A stretch of 59,715 nucleotides of DNA from a virus. The position numbers and the translations under genes were made by a program. Positions 48,765 to 56,763 of this stretch are shown piece by piece; position 1 is the first letter of the stretch, and every line of letters starts with the position of its first letter. The DNA lies in the IMG/VR virus record IMGVR_UViG_3300042507_007513, positions 1-59,715 of that record. The stretch is one strand, 5' to 3'. Under the pieces are notes generated by a model. It saw only the letters and a list, made by a program, of their open reading frames with translations, did no database searches and was not told the origin of the DNA.

Positions 48765-49227
48765 TGTCTGTGCTGTAAATAACCTTCTTTATTTCAGGAC
48801 AAGCCAGAATAAGCCTTTGGCAAGACTGGCACGGCTTTGAGTTTCGCAGTATTGGGGTTCTAGCTGTTAGAGATGACGAGCTAAGTCTAACATTAACAAG
48901 TGTTGCGTTGTAAAATTCGTTTGACTTCTTTGCTTTCAAAATTGCGGAAAGCTCGGAGTGCATTGTTCCAAACCTGCAATTCAGCTTGAATGCAAGGGGG
49001 TGTGTCTGCATACTTCTGTTGACACCAAGAGCAATGATCTTGCTGCGTCTAAGAACAAATGAAACATGCTTTGAGTCAGAGTCGATGTCTTCAATCAGAG
49101 ACATTGAAAGGTCAACGCACTTATTCAACCTTCTGATCATAGCAGAATCAAGAAGTAGCGATCCTTTCGCGGTTTTGTCGCGGTTTTTGTCGTCAGAATT
49201 CAGGGTATTCAACATCTGGTGGCTCAT
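48742..49227 (-). CDS. CMP/dCMP deaminase-like protein
   Basis: A 161-residue protein from ATG 49227. HSELSAIL and KPCQSCQRLILACPEIKKVI are the HxE and PCxxC zinc/catalytic motifs of cytidine/deoxycytidylate deaminases. The first ~70 residues are an extra helical part. It would deaminate dCMP to dUMP for ThyX, or act on another base. The start is uncertain because the frame stays open further upstream, overlapping the next gene. Confidence 0.7.
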   Translation of the reverse strand: MSHQMLNTLNSDDKNRDKTAKGSLLLDSAMIRRLNKCVDLSMSLIEDIDSDSKHVSFVLRRSKIIALGVNRSMQTHPLAFKLNCRFGTMHSELSAILKAKKSNEFYNATLVNVRLSSSSLTARTPILRNSKPCQSCQRLILACPEIKKVIYSTDNGWYEYA

Positions 49228-49471
49228 ATGGCTTATATTCTGCTGTGAAGTCAGGGTCTTCGTTAATAAAGTTATAGTCTTCGCTAGTCTCTCCAACCTT
49301 TTGAAGCTTGTAATACTCCCAAACAGGACCAGAAGAGCAATTCCACTGCCACAAAACTTCACGCATCACCTTGATCTTGTTTTCAAGATCAGCGATCTTG
49401 TTAAGTACAGAATTTGGATCTGCCAGATTAATGTTGAACTTTCTGAGATCTAGTGGTTCGTTTTCGCTCAT
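49193..49471 (-). CDS. acidic small protein
   Basis: A 92-residue acidic protein with a helical middle (SVLNKIADLENKIKVMREVL) and a Tyr/Pro/Glu-rich tail. An AAAGGTGCGATAA site precedes the ATG. Function unknown. Confidence 0.6.
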   Translation of the reverse strand: MSENEPLDLRKFNINLADPNSVLNKIADLENKIKVMREVLWQWNCSSGPVWEYYKLQKVGETSEDYNFINEDPDFTAEYKPYEPPDVEYPEF

Positions 49472-49696
49472 TTATCGCACCTTTAGGAATTGTAGACCAA
49501 CAATCACATTATTGTCAAGAACCGCAGAACAAAGCCACTTTTTATTTCCAACAGTTATTTGCTTTTCGCTGATGTAATCAGCAACATTAGCGGTAATCCA
49601 AGTGCCGTCTGGAAGATTGAATCTTGAATCTTTAGATATGTTTGTTTTATACCAGACACCATCCATTGACATAACGTGTCTTAGATAGTTCATCAT
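49472..49696 (-). CDS. small hypothetical protein
   Basis: A 74-residue protein. The start is ATG 49696 or 49693 (two ATGs in a row after AAAGGTGCT), overlapping the upstream stop. Beta-rich (WYKTNISKDSRFNLPDGTWI). Function unknown. Confidence 0.55.
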   Translation of the reverse strand: MMNYLRHVMSMDGVWYKTNISKDSRFNLPDGTWITANVADYISEKQITVGNKKWLCSAVLDNNVIVGLQFLKVR

Positions 49697-50301
49697 AGCA
49701 CCTTTCCCCATTGTTCAGCCATTGCCTTTGCGATTCCTGGAAAGGTTTTAGATCTGAGCTTTGCCCTTTCGAAAGGAGACAGCTTAGCTGCGTCAGAATA
49801 CCACTTGGGCATGGTTTTTCCGCTTTTGAACTTAACGCGCTCTCCTGATGAAACAATATTCGTTGGCTTTAGCAATGGTAGATTTTTCAACCAAAGGCAT
49901 GTTCTCTTACTAAATGAATCACCGAACTGGTATGGCTGAATGATTTGGTCTGGCTTTCGCCAAACTCTAGACATTACACCAACAGGATTCTCAATAGCAA
50001 TTTTGTCGCACTTTGCATTGGCAAACTGCATGAAGAAATTTATGCCGTCTTGCTGCCTTCCGTCTTTGCGCTTTTGCTCAAACCATGCAGCACCAGAAAC
50101 TGCTAAATGTGTGCAGGGCGGAAAAGCAATGATCATATCCCAATCATCTTCTAGAAGAGGCAGAACGTCCTGCTGAAGATGCCATTCAGGATTTGCACCG
50201 CTGCATGGCGCAATGTCACATGAAAAAGCCTCATGACCAAGAAGTCTAAGCTCCTTTGTTACCGCCTGACTTTCTTCACAAGCTACAAGGATTTTAGCCA
50301 T
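49693..50301 (-). CDS. C5-cytosine DNA methyltransferase-like protein
   Basis: A 202-residue protein. ILVACEESQAV and CDIAPCSG start a Rossmann fold; IIAFPPCTHLAVSG holds the catalytic PPC motif IV and IAIENPVGVM the ENV/ENP motif VI of C5 methyltransferases. It is far shorter than complete enzymes and lacks a visible target-recognition domain. Such short forms are common in phages and may protect DNA or modify RNA. The start at 50301 sits at the stop of the next gene. Confidence 0.7.
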   Translation of the reverse strand: MAKILVACEESQAVTKELRLLGHEAFSCDIAPCSGANPEWHLQQDVLPLLEDDWDMIIAFPPCTHLAVSGAAWFEQKRKDGRQQDGINFFMQFANAKCDKIAIENPVGVMSRVWRKPDQIIQPYQFGDSFSKRTCLWLKNLPLLKPTNIVSSGERVKFKSGKTMPKWYSDAAKLSPFERAKLRSKTFPGIAKAMAEQWGKVL

Positions 50302-50490
50302 TTACCACCCCATAAAAGGTTCTTTTTTCTGAAGCTCAACGAAGTATTCTTTTTCTGGAAAATCTCTAGATGCAGATGATATTTGCTTTTTAAGCTCTTT
50401 GTCATTGAATACCATTGTGCAAAATACAGCTTCCTTTCTGCTGCTAGTTTTGCGATAAACAACAAACCAAACAGGATATTTGTTTTTCAT
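50302..50490 (-). CDS. small hypothetical protein
   Basis: A 62-residue basic protein (YRKTSSRKEAVFCTMVFNDK). It begins just after a terminator hairpin without a visible ribosome site. No family recognised. Confidence 0.5.
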   Translation of the reverse strand: MKNKYPVWFVVYRKTSSRKEAVFCTMVFNDKELKKQISSASRDFPEKEYFVELQKKEPFMGW

Positions 50491-50492
50491 GA

Positions 50493-50521
50493 AAAATCTA
50501 GCCGCAGTTTCCTGCGACTAG
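50493..50521 (-). terminator. rho-independent terminator
   Basis: Stem CTAG-T-CGCAG / CTGCG-G-CTAG with a GAAA tetraloop on the minus strand, followed by ATTTTTC. It ends the right-hand unit between 50529 and 50490. Confidence 0.7.
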
Positions 50522-50528
50522 ACTGTTA

Positions 50529-50939
50529 TTATAGATTTTCGTAGTGCTGATCAATTATACTAGCAATGTAATCAAAAGATTTGCCAGAGTCATTCATGTC
50601 TGCAAGATGTTCGTAATCAACATCAAGCTCGCAGTCAATTAGAGATCCGATTTCCGTAGACATACCAGCCCATCTCATAACCTCATCTGGAAGAACATCG
50701 TCCTTGCCGTTGTATGAAATAACATTTTTTCCGTCTGATGCACGATCTTCAATGTTTTCTGTGCTAAGTGTCTTCTTTCTTGACTTCTTTTGATTTAGAT
50801 TATAAAGCTCAGTCAAGACACCAAGGCAGCAATAGCACATAGTACCATTGCTTTCAACAGAACACAGGGCGTCTCGTCCCTGCTCCCATCTTCCAGACCT
50901 AAGTTCTTTAGTCCACTTCTTTGCGATATCTTTCTTCAT
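50529..50939 (-). CDS. conserved phage protein (YCCLGVL type)
   Basis: A 136-residue protein from ATG 50939, with AAGGAAGCTTGAT before it. IAKKWTKELRSGRWEQGRDA and MCYCCLGVLTELY match a small conserved phage family of unknown function. The CYCC suggests metal or redox chemistry. Confidence 0.65.
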   Translation of the reverse strand: MKKDIAKKWTKELRSGRWEQGRDALCSVESNGTMCYCCLGVLTELYNLNQKKSRKKTLSTENIEDRASDGKNVISYNGKDDVLPDEVMRWAGMSTEIGSLIDCELDVDYEHLADMNDSGKSFDYIASIIDQHYENL

Positions 50940-50940
50940 A

Positions 50941-51132
50941 TCAAGCTTCCTTAATATCAAAAACGATATAAGAACCTTCTGGCATATCGGCAAGATCGCA
51001 GCTTTCTTCAAGCCAAGACTGCTTCATCCTGACACTTTCTGCGCTTCGACCAGGCTCAACAGTGTCGTGATGATGCTGATCTTCGGTGTAGGCGTAATAG
51101 CAATTGTCCGTTTTTTCAATAATGAGCTTCAT
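50941..51132 (-). CDS. small hypothetical protein
   Basis: A 63-residue protein from ATG 51132 preceded by AAAGGATTTACAC. Contains AYTEDQHHHDTVEPGRSAES. Function unknown. Confidence 0.6.
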   Translation of the reverse strand: MKLIIEKTDNCYYAYTEDQHHHDTVEPGRSAESVRMKQSWLEESCDLADMPEGSYIVFDIKEA

Positions 51133-51156
51133 GTGTAAATCCTTTTGAGGAGTTTT

Positions 51157-51183
51157 GGGGACCGGGCAACGCACCCGGCCCCC
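51157..51183 (-). promoter_or_regulatory. GC-rich intergenic hairpin
   Basis: GGGG-A-CCGGG-CAACGCA-CCCGG-C-CCCC on the plus strand, about 9 bp with one mismatch, between the DUF932 stop and the next ribosome site. Neither strand has a T-run, so it looks like an mRNA-stabilising or processing element, not a terminator. Confidence 0.5.
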
Positions 51184-51193
51184 ATCACTAGAT

Positions 51194-52192
51194 TCAGATA
51201 AGCGCAAGCGCAGCATTAAACGCTTCACGCTTCTTTACGGCCCCTGAAGACATCAGGACGCTGTACATCCTGTTGTTTGCGCGATCAGCGTCATCAGTAC
51301 CCTTTGTGCTGCGCTGGTGATCAACAAACTTAGTCACCGCATTGAACGCAGCCCAAGCAGTACCTTCAATCTGAGCGAATTCCGTTTCTGCCCAGTTCTC
51401 GTAAATCTGCTCGCGCATGTTTTCAGTGCGAGTATTGTTCTTTGCGTTTTCGTTATCAGGGAAAAGAGACTCAATATAGGACTTGAGTTCAGTCTTGTTG
51501 ATATTGCGCTTTGCGAGAGCGTTCATCTGCTCATTGTACTCTTCAACCTGAGAGTTGACAATACCAAGACGCTCACGAGCAATGTCAATCTTCGTTGACA
51601 TATTCTTCGTGTGGCGCATCTTGATGCCTCGCTCAATTGAGAATCCGTTGATGGCAAGAGTGAAAGTGTTGTTGCAAACGACACGAACAAGAGTTGGCAT
51701 CATAGTAACACTCATGCTTCCATCGTGAGAAGTAGCAAGCATGACGTATGCATTGGTTGCATCGTCAGTCTTGGCAACACGCAGCTCAGCAGGAAGCTTG
51801 GCAAGAATCCAAACAATCTTTCCTCCGTGAATAGCACCTGCAGTTTCGTAAATTGCGAGCTTTTCACCAACAACGCTGTCAAAGAACTCAAACGCTTCGC
51901 TGTTCTGGAAAATCTTGTAGTTCTTGCCGACAACACCAAGAACAGCATTGGTGTCTCCGCGAACAACAGCAAAGTTCTCTGGAACATCAATCTTGTTACC
52001 GTCACCATCAATCGTCCAGAGATTGGTCTTGAACAGAGAGTAATCAAGACCAGCATACTTGATGGCGTCTGCTGAAGTTGCTGCGTCTTCCTCAATCACA
52101 GTACCAAGACCGTGCCACGGAACCATTCCGCGAGAGGAGAACATAGCAGCCTTGCCAGTCGTCATGTCAATCTTGTGGCATTCGTTGCTCAT
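51194..52192 (-). CDS. DUF932 family protein
   Basis: A 332-residue protein matching the phage/plasmid DUF932 family (TIGR03299-like): VPWHGLGTVIEE, GVVGKNYKIFQNSEAFEFFD, WILAKLPAE and RVVCNNTFTLA. Members are abundant early proteins of unknown role. A strong AAGGACTTACG site and flanking stable hairpins suggest high expression. Confidence 0.8.
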   Translation of the reverse strand: MSNECHKIDMTTGKAAMFSSRGMVPWHGLGTVIEEDAATSADAIKYAGLDYSLFKTNLWTIDGDGNKIDVPENFAVVRGDTNAVLGVVGKNYKIFQNSEAFEFFDSVVGEKLAIYETAGAIHGGKIVWILAKLPAELRVAKTDDATNAYVMLATSHDGSMSVTMMPTLVRVVCNNTFTLAINGFSIERGIKMRHTKNMSTKIDIARERLGIVNSQVEEYNEQMNALAKRNINKTELKSYIESLFPDNENAKNNTRTENMREQIYENWAETEFAQIEGTAWAAFNAVTKFVDHQRSTKGTDDADRANNRMYSVLMSSGAVKKREAFNAALALI

Positions 52193-52211
52193 CGTAAGTC
52201 CTTAGTGTTGT

Positions 52212-52251
52212 GGGGGAGGCAGAAACAGCTACACGCCGCTCTACCTCCCCC
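52212..52251 (-). promoter_or_regulatory. GC-rich intergenic hairpin
   Basis: GGGGGAGG and CCTCCCCC form a perfect 8-bp stem with a 24-nt loop between the rIIB stop and DUF932 start. No T-run, so a second example of the stable hairpin type seen at 51157-51183. Confidence 0.5.
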
Positions 52252-52299
52252 ATCCCGAAATGATTCTAGCGATTATTCAGTTGCTTGTCTACAGTGTTT

Positions 52300-53157
52300 T
52301 CAGTAATTGTAGTAATCGTACTCGTCACCGCGAGTCTTTGGGGCCTTGCTCGTGCAGCAGTCGTTGCCGCAGCAGTCATCGTCTTCATCCTCAAAATCGT
52401 CTTCCCAAGAGAAGTCGCTACCATCGACAGCGTAGCAAGGGTTGTTCAGCTGCTCCTTGAACTCGGAAAGAACAACATACTCGCAGCAGCGAAGCTTGCG
52501 ACTGTCCTCCGAAGGAACAGAAACAACATCCTTTGGGTTGATCTTGACGATCAGGAACTTAGAGTCAGAGTGACCATATCCGCGAACATAGTCAAGACTA
52601 CCAGCATGGAGGCCATTAGAGCATCCACGATTGCAGTCGTCATCCACGTTACGGCGAGCAACGGAAACGCGAGTGCCGATTCCATTGTAGAACTTGCCGC
52701 TGTAGATGTCGTAATAGTCATTACGGACAGCCTTGTAGGCCAGGAAGTGGCCGTCTTCCGTGATAGGAAGACCTTCATGCTCAAGGAATCCGTAAAGCTC
52801 ATTGCGGGAGCGGAATGACGGATTTTCCATCATGTTATTGATGAAGTTGATGAGAGGCTCAAACGGAAGATTCTCTCGCATGAACTGGAAAACACGATCA
52901 ACAATAAGACCGTGAAGCTGTTCGCCCCTGTAGTAAATCGTCCCATTGGCAACGGTGATATTGCCGTTGTCGGAGACATAAGAACGAACCGCCTCTTCAA
53001 CATTGATCATCTTGTGAAGAGACTGCCAATCACGGTTTCGAATTGCTTCACGGCACTTCTGGAAGTTCGGGTGATTCGAATTGATCACCTTCGGTGACTC
53101 GCCAGAGAAGACAACGGTCATGCTGATATCAGTGCAGATGATGGAAGGAGTGTTCAT
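52300..53157 (-). CDS. rIIB: rIIB-like protein
   Basis: A 285-residue protein from ATG 53157 (AAAGGAAATCACACA site). The C-terminal half matches T4 rIIB: GFLEHEGLPITEDGHFLAYK, YSGKFYNGIGTRVSVAR, CSNGLHAGSLDYVRGYG and KDVVSVPSEDSRKLRCCEYV. The tail is extra: acidic and Cys-rich (DDDCCGNDCC). rIIB with rIIA affects lysis timing and exclusion in T4. It follows rIIA by 19 nt. Confidence 0.85.
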   Translation of the reverse strand: MNTPSIICTDISMTVVFSGESPKVINSNHPNFQKCREAIRNRDWQSLHKMINVEEAVRSYVSDNGNITVANGTIYYRGEQLHGLIVDRVFQFMRENLPFEPLINFINNMMENPSFRSRNELYGFLEHEGLPITEDGHFLAYKAVRNDYYDIYSGKFYNGIGTRVSVARRNVDDDCNRGCSNGLHAGSLDYVRGYGHSDSKFLIVKINPKDVVSVPSEDSRKLRCCEYVVLSEFKEQLNNPCYAVDGSDFSWEDDFEDEDDDCCGNDCCTSKAPKTRGDEYDYYNY

Positions 53158-53176
53158 TGTGTGATTTCCTTTGATC

Positions 53177-55315
53177 TCAGAGCTTTGCGATATAGTTAAC
53201 AATGTGCTTGTTCAGTTCAGTATTGTTGCTGCTAGACCTGTTGATGATAGCAAGAAGCGGGTATTCTTTTTCCATGTTTTGAATTTCTTCTCTGAGTTGT
53301 TCTGGCTCATTCTTGTTATTGGTATCAGCGTTGATTGTGAAGAAGCGGCCAATTTCTCTGATCTTTTCGTACATACCGCCCTTCATCTGCTTTTGGTTTT
53401 CCTCCATGAAGGCTTTGATGTTTTCCCAGAGACAAATAAGGTTTGCAACTCTTGGCTTATCTGCGAATTCGCTAGAACGTGAAGAAATGGCGTTCAACAG
53501 GCTCTTGTTGAAGATTCCGATACCGTAGTAGCCGCCAAGAGACTCGTAAAGATCAGAGTATGATTGCAGATTGGAGTATTTTACGATTGTGCTGCAACCG
53601 TTAAGCTTCTCAATCATGTAATCATTTAGATCAGTCCACTTATCACTGAGCGATTCAGCTTCGCTTGTTCTAAAAACTGGAGTCTTGTTTACGTCGATTG
53701 ACTCTCCAGTAATCTCATTGAAGAGCTTTGCAACACGAACAAAGTCCTTTGCTGCAATTCTGCTTCCGTTAATCTTGACAAGGAAGTGGTCTGCCTTGAT
53801 ATAGAGACCGCCAGCTTTCTTGTCACACTTTCCAGACTCGTAATTTTCAGAAGCTGTTCCCCATGACTTGAGCGACTTCTCGTCCTTGATGAAGTGGCAG
53901 TTGCAATAAGACTGACCCTTTACTCTTGGGAGACGAACAGACTTCGGTGGATCAGCAAGGGTGCTTGCGTTTCTGAAAAGACTCCTTTCAAGCCCGTTTG
54001 CCTTCATCCATGCGTCAGGTGGTGTGGTTCCACCATCATCGTTGGTTCTGTCGTGGAACTGGATAAGGCAGTAGAAGCAGTTCTTGGTCTTTGCGAGGTG
54101 CGCTACCTTTGCGTAGTTTCCACGCTGACCGTCATGGTAAAAGATCTCTTCAACATTCCTGTGGTTGTCGCCCAGGAAAATGTGGTGCACAACTTCGCTT
54201 TTGCCGTTAGGATTGTACAGTCTCGCGGTACAGAATGTGGTGTTGATATCAAGGCTACTGCTGTTAATCGTGATACCGTTCCACTTTACCTTACCGTTGA
54301 TAATCCAGCTAAAATGCCTGTTGAAAGAACCAAACTTCTTCTTGGCTTCAATGATGTTCTTGCAGGCCTTTAGCTGCTTTTCGGTAGATTCGATGATTTC
54401 AGCTTCGATCTCCTTTACCCGATCAAGGATAGCCTTCTTTGTTGCCTCATTGTACTCAAGCTCTTCTCTGTTTGCTGAGATGCTGAGCTTTCCAATTTCA
54501 AAATCAATGCAGATTGGCGATGTTAGTGCGTTTACAGCGTATGTGTTGTTGGTCAGGGTCTGAACATTGATGGGATAACCAATGTTTCCCATAACTGCGA
54601 CAGCCCTGCTCTGATAGTAGGAGCTTACTCCATGTCCGTAAACCTTCCAACCGTTTCCAGAAAGGATCTCTTTTTCGTCAGACTGAAAAGAGATGTCGCT
54701 GATATTAAGAACGCTTGGCTTGACCTTGAAATACTTGACAGCGGTTGCGATTTCGCTCTCGAAAGAGCGAATGTCTGAAATGTTTACGGGAATGACAATC
54801 TCAATACCGTTATCTTCCTTGGTCTTGCTTTCGTCAACCTTTGCAATAGAGCCAAGCCTGGTTTCGTCAATGTACGCGGTATACGTGTGCTTTACGCCGT
54901 CCTTGTAGGAAATGATTGTGAATGAGTCACCGTAAGCAAATCCGCTCTTTGAGCCAAGACCAAGCTGACCAGTATAGTCATTGCTGTTTCGCTTGGTGCT
55001 TCGACCGTACATACAGTAGACATTCCTGATCTCTTCTTCAGTAAGTCCGCGACCAAAGTCACGAACCTTGAATTGTGGGACCATTCTTGTCGGAGCTGTA
55101 ATTACGATTGGCTTATCGCGCAGACCGTTTTCTACATTTGCATCAGCGGCATTTGTAGAGTACTCTCTGACAACAGCAGCGATCTTGTTTGAGTAAAGCT
55201 TGCTGCGAAGAATGTCAAAGATGTAGACAAGATCTTCGCTTGAAGAAATACCGAACTTTGACTCTGTAAATGAACCGAATCGTTCAACGGTGGGAGGGGT
55301 GATATTTGAAATCAT
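53177..55315 (-). CDS. rIIA: rIIA-like GHKL ATPase
   Basis: A 712-residue protein. The N-terminal GHKL ATPase domain shows AAVVREYSTNAADANVENG (N-box with the conserved Glu and Asn), FKVRDFGRGL (G1), and GQLGLGSKSGFAYGDSF (G2). The rest resembles T4 rIIA (725 residues) in length. In T4, rIIA acts with rIIB at the membrane against prophage exclusion. It overlaps the upstream gene by 4 nt. Confidence 0.87.
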   Translation of the reverse strand: MISNITPPTVERFGSFTESKFGISSSEDLVYIFDILRSKLYSNKIAAVVREYSTNAADANVENGLRDKPIVITAPTRMVPQFKVRDFGRGLTEEEIRNVYCMYGRSTKRNSNDYTGQLGLGSKSGFAYGDSFTIISYKDGVKHTYTAYIDETRLGSIAKVDESKTKEDNGIEIVIPVNISDIRSFESEIATAVKYFKVKPSVLNISDISFQSDEKEILSGNGWKVYGHGVSSYYQSRAVAVMGNIGYPINVQTLTNNTYAVNALTSPICIDFEIGKLSISANREELEYNEATKKAILDRVKEIEAEIIESTEKQLKACKNIIEAKKKFGSFNRHFSWIINGKVKWNGITINSSSLDINTTFCTARLYNPNGKSEVVHHIFLGDNHRNVEEIFYHDGQRGNYAKVAHLAKTKNCFYCLIQFHDRTNDDGGTTPPDAWMKANGLERSLFRNASTLADPPKSVRLPRVKGQSYCNCHFIKDEKSLKSWGTASENYESGKCDKKAGGLYIKADHFLVKINGSRIAAKDFVRVAKLFNEITGESIDVNKTPVFRTSEAESLSDKWTDLNDYMIEKLNGCSTIVKYSNLQSYSDLYESLGGYYGIGIFNKSLLNAISSRSSEFADKPRVANLICLWENIKAFMEENQKQMKGGMYEKIREIGRFFTINADTNNKNEPEQLREEIQNMEKEYPLLAIINRSSSNNTELNKHIVNYIAKL

Positions 55316-55611
55316 GTCTTCCTGTAAATCTCATCTTGGGACAAAAGTTCAACTTTGACTGACGCTGTTTTCTTTCCAACTTCTTGAGTTGCCTTGTATT
55401 TTACAGACTGTAGATCTGCATCATTTTGATTTGAGACAGAATCAACAACCTCTGTTTGTACACCAAACGACACGGATATTCTAGCACTTTCAATAGCCGC
55501 AGACCTGAATGATGTGAATGTTTTTGCAGAACCAACAGCAGCAAACGTGTTTCCGTTCCAGAAAAGTCCTAGGCTTTTATCGGACTTGATTTGACGTATT
55601 TGCAGTGCCAT
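55312..55611 (-). CDS. small hypothetical protein upstream of rIIA
   Basis: A 99-residue beta/alpha protein (SAAIESARISVSFGVQTEVV). GTG-TATTAC lies 4 nt before the ATG and overlaps the upstream TAG stop. It is thus probably the first gene of the rIIA-rIIB-DUF932 transcript. Confidence 0.6.
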   Translation of the reverse strand: MALQIRQIKSDKSLGLFWNGNTFAAVGSAKTFTSFRSAAIESARISVSFGVQTEVVDSVSNQNDADLQSVKYKATQEVGKKTASVKVELLSQDEIYRKT

Positions 55612-55626
55612 ATTTGTAATACACTA
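55612..55626 (-). promoter_or_regulatory. GTGTATWWW box before the rII unit
   Basis: The minus strand reads TAGTG-TATTAC-AAAT-ATG; TAG is the stop of the 55624-56013 gene. Confidence 0.5.
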
Positions 55627-56013
55627 GAGCATACTTTTGATCTTTTCGGAGATAATCACAGAAGCAAGCTTGAATTCTTCAAAACTATCTTCTGGATTCT
55701 CTAGTCTTAGACCGTAAGAACTACAAATTTTGAAATTGATCGGTTCAGTCTTGTGGTCTTGAGAATGCCAAAATGATGCACGAAGAATGGTTGGTCTAGA
55801 AACTTGGTTTTTTGACCATGGATTAGTGTACTTGTAAATGCTGTCGCAGACAAAAATTTCGCAACCAACAGTCAGAGTTCCATAAGACCTTGACCAAAAC
55901 TTTACGTAAGTTTCCAATGGAACCATATCTGCTGGTCTTCGTCTTGTGATGTTCTCAAAGCCATCAAGTGAAGCTACAGTCTTGTTGTTGAACATGAATC
56001 TGTTAAATGCCAT
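55624..56013 (-). CDS. hypothetical protein
   Basis: A 129-residue alpha/beta protein (MVPLETYVKFWSRSYGTLTV), preceded by GAGGTGAATC. No family recognised. Confidence 0.6.
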   Translation of the reverse strand: MAFNRFMFNNKTVASLDGFENITRRRPADMVPLETYVKFWSRSYGTLTVGCEIFVCDSIYKYTNPWSKNQVSRPTILRASFWHSQDHKTEPINFKICSSYGLRLENPEDSFEEFKLASVIISEKIKSML

Positions 56014-56054
56014 GATTCACCTCAGTCGGTTGGTTCTGAAGCCAGTTTACAAAA

Positions 56055-56243
56055 TCACATCCCATTGAATCCCCCAATCGAATCAAGGCCAATCTCAACG
56101 ATAGGCTCGAAATCCTTTGCGTCACCACCAGAATCAACAACGCTATTGTATTGTTCTTCTAGAACAACGCAGATGGAGCATCCACGGATGTCGGTAAAGG
56201 TTTCGCCGTCGTTAAGAACAACAATGGTGACAAAGTTTGACAT
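56055..56243 (-). CDS. small hypothetical protein
   Basis: A 62-residue protein (FVTIVVLNDGETFTDIRGCS) with an ideal AGGAGAAACT site. Probably a small beta/alpha fold. Function unknown. Confidence 0.6.
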   Translation of the reverse strand: MSNFVTIVVLNDGETFTDIRGCSICVVLEEQYNSVVDSGGDAKDFEPIVEIGLDSIGGFNGM

Positions 56244-56254
56244 AGTTTCTCCTA

Positions 56255-56407
56255 TTAGGCCTCGGTTGCGTCTTCAATATGCCAGTTGTAGCCAACATTA
56301 TCTTCAAGATTCTTAAGGTCTGCGCTCAGCGCATCAATCCAAAAATCAGCCTCATTTGACTCAACGTCCTTGATGTCAGGAAAATCAAAAACTACTATAA
56401 CCTTCAT
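56255..56407 (-). CDS. short hypothetical protein
   Basis: A 50-residue gene: MKVIVVFDFPDIKDVESNEA then a helix and LEDNVGYNWHIEDATEA. Its ATG overlaps the TGA of the preceding gene (ATGA) and its stop is followed by the next ribosome site, so it is very likely translated. Function unknown. Confidence 0.7.
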   Translation of the reverse strand: MKVIVVFDFPDIKDVESNEADFWIDALSADLKNLEDNVGYNWHIEDATEA

Positions 56408-56763
56408 AGCCAGTAGTCTCCGTAAATGATTTCAGATCCTGTGTTTCCAGATGCGATCCTGTCGTAAACCATCTCTGCAAAATCAAATGAGCTTACAAAA
56501 TCAGCAACCTTCTTGTATTCGCTATTGTCAACAAGTGAAAAACCAACACCCCAGGATGTCTCAACACTAGCCTTGCTGTGCCTAGTGTAGTCAGTAAGCC
56601 TGATTTCCTTGATGTCCCAGACTGAAGAAACAAAATCCATGTGACAATCGTCGTCGTCTTCGTCCTCGTTCAAGAAGTCAACAGAGGCCTCAACTCTGAT
56701 CGTGTACGGAACTGAGTCGTTCGGAACGTAAACGTTCTTGAAAACAAGAGCAACATCTTTCAT
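56404..56763 (-). CDS. acidic hypothetical protein
   Basis: A 119-residue protein with an Asp/Glu run (LNEDEDDDDC) and alpha/beta flanks. Its start overlaps the stop of the GP88-like gene by one base. Function unknown. Confidence 0.6.
   Translation of the reverse strand: MKDVALVFKNVYVPNDSVPYTIRVEASVDFLNEDEDDDDCHMDFVSSVWDIKEIRLTDYTRHSKASVETSWGVGFSLVDNSEYKKVADFVSSFDFAEMVYDRIASGNTGSEIIYGDYWL

Noticed and set aside
52285-52818. 177-codon plus-strand frame within rIIB
   Set aside because: Val/Ala-rich antisense shadow of the rIIB gene with no start signal.
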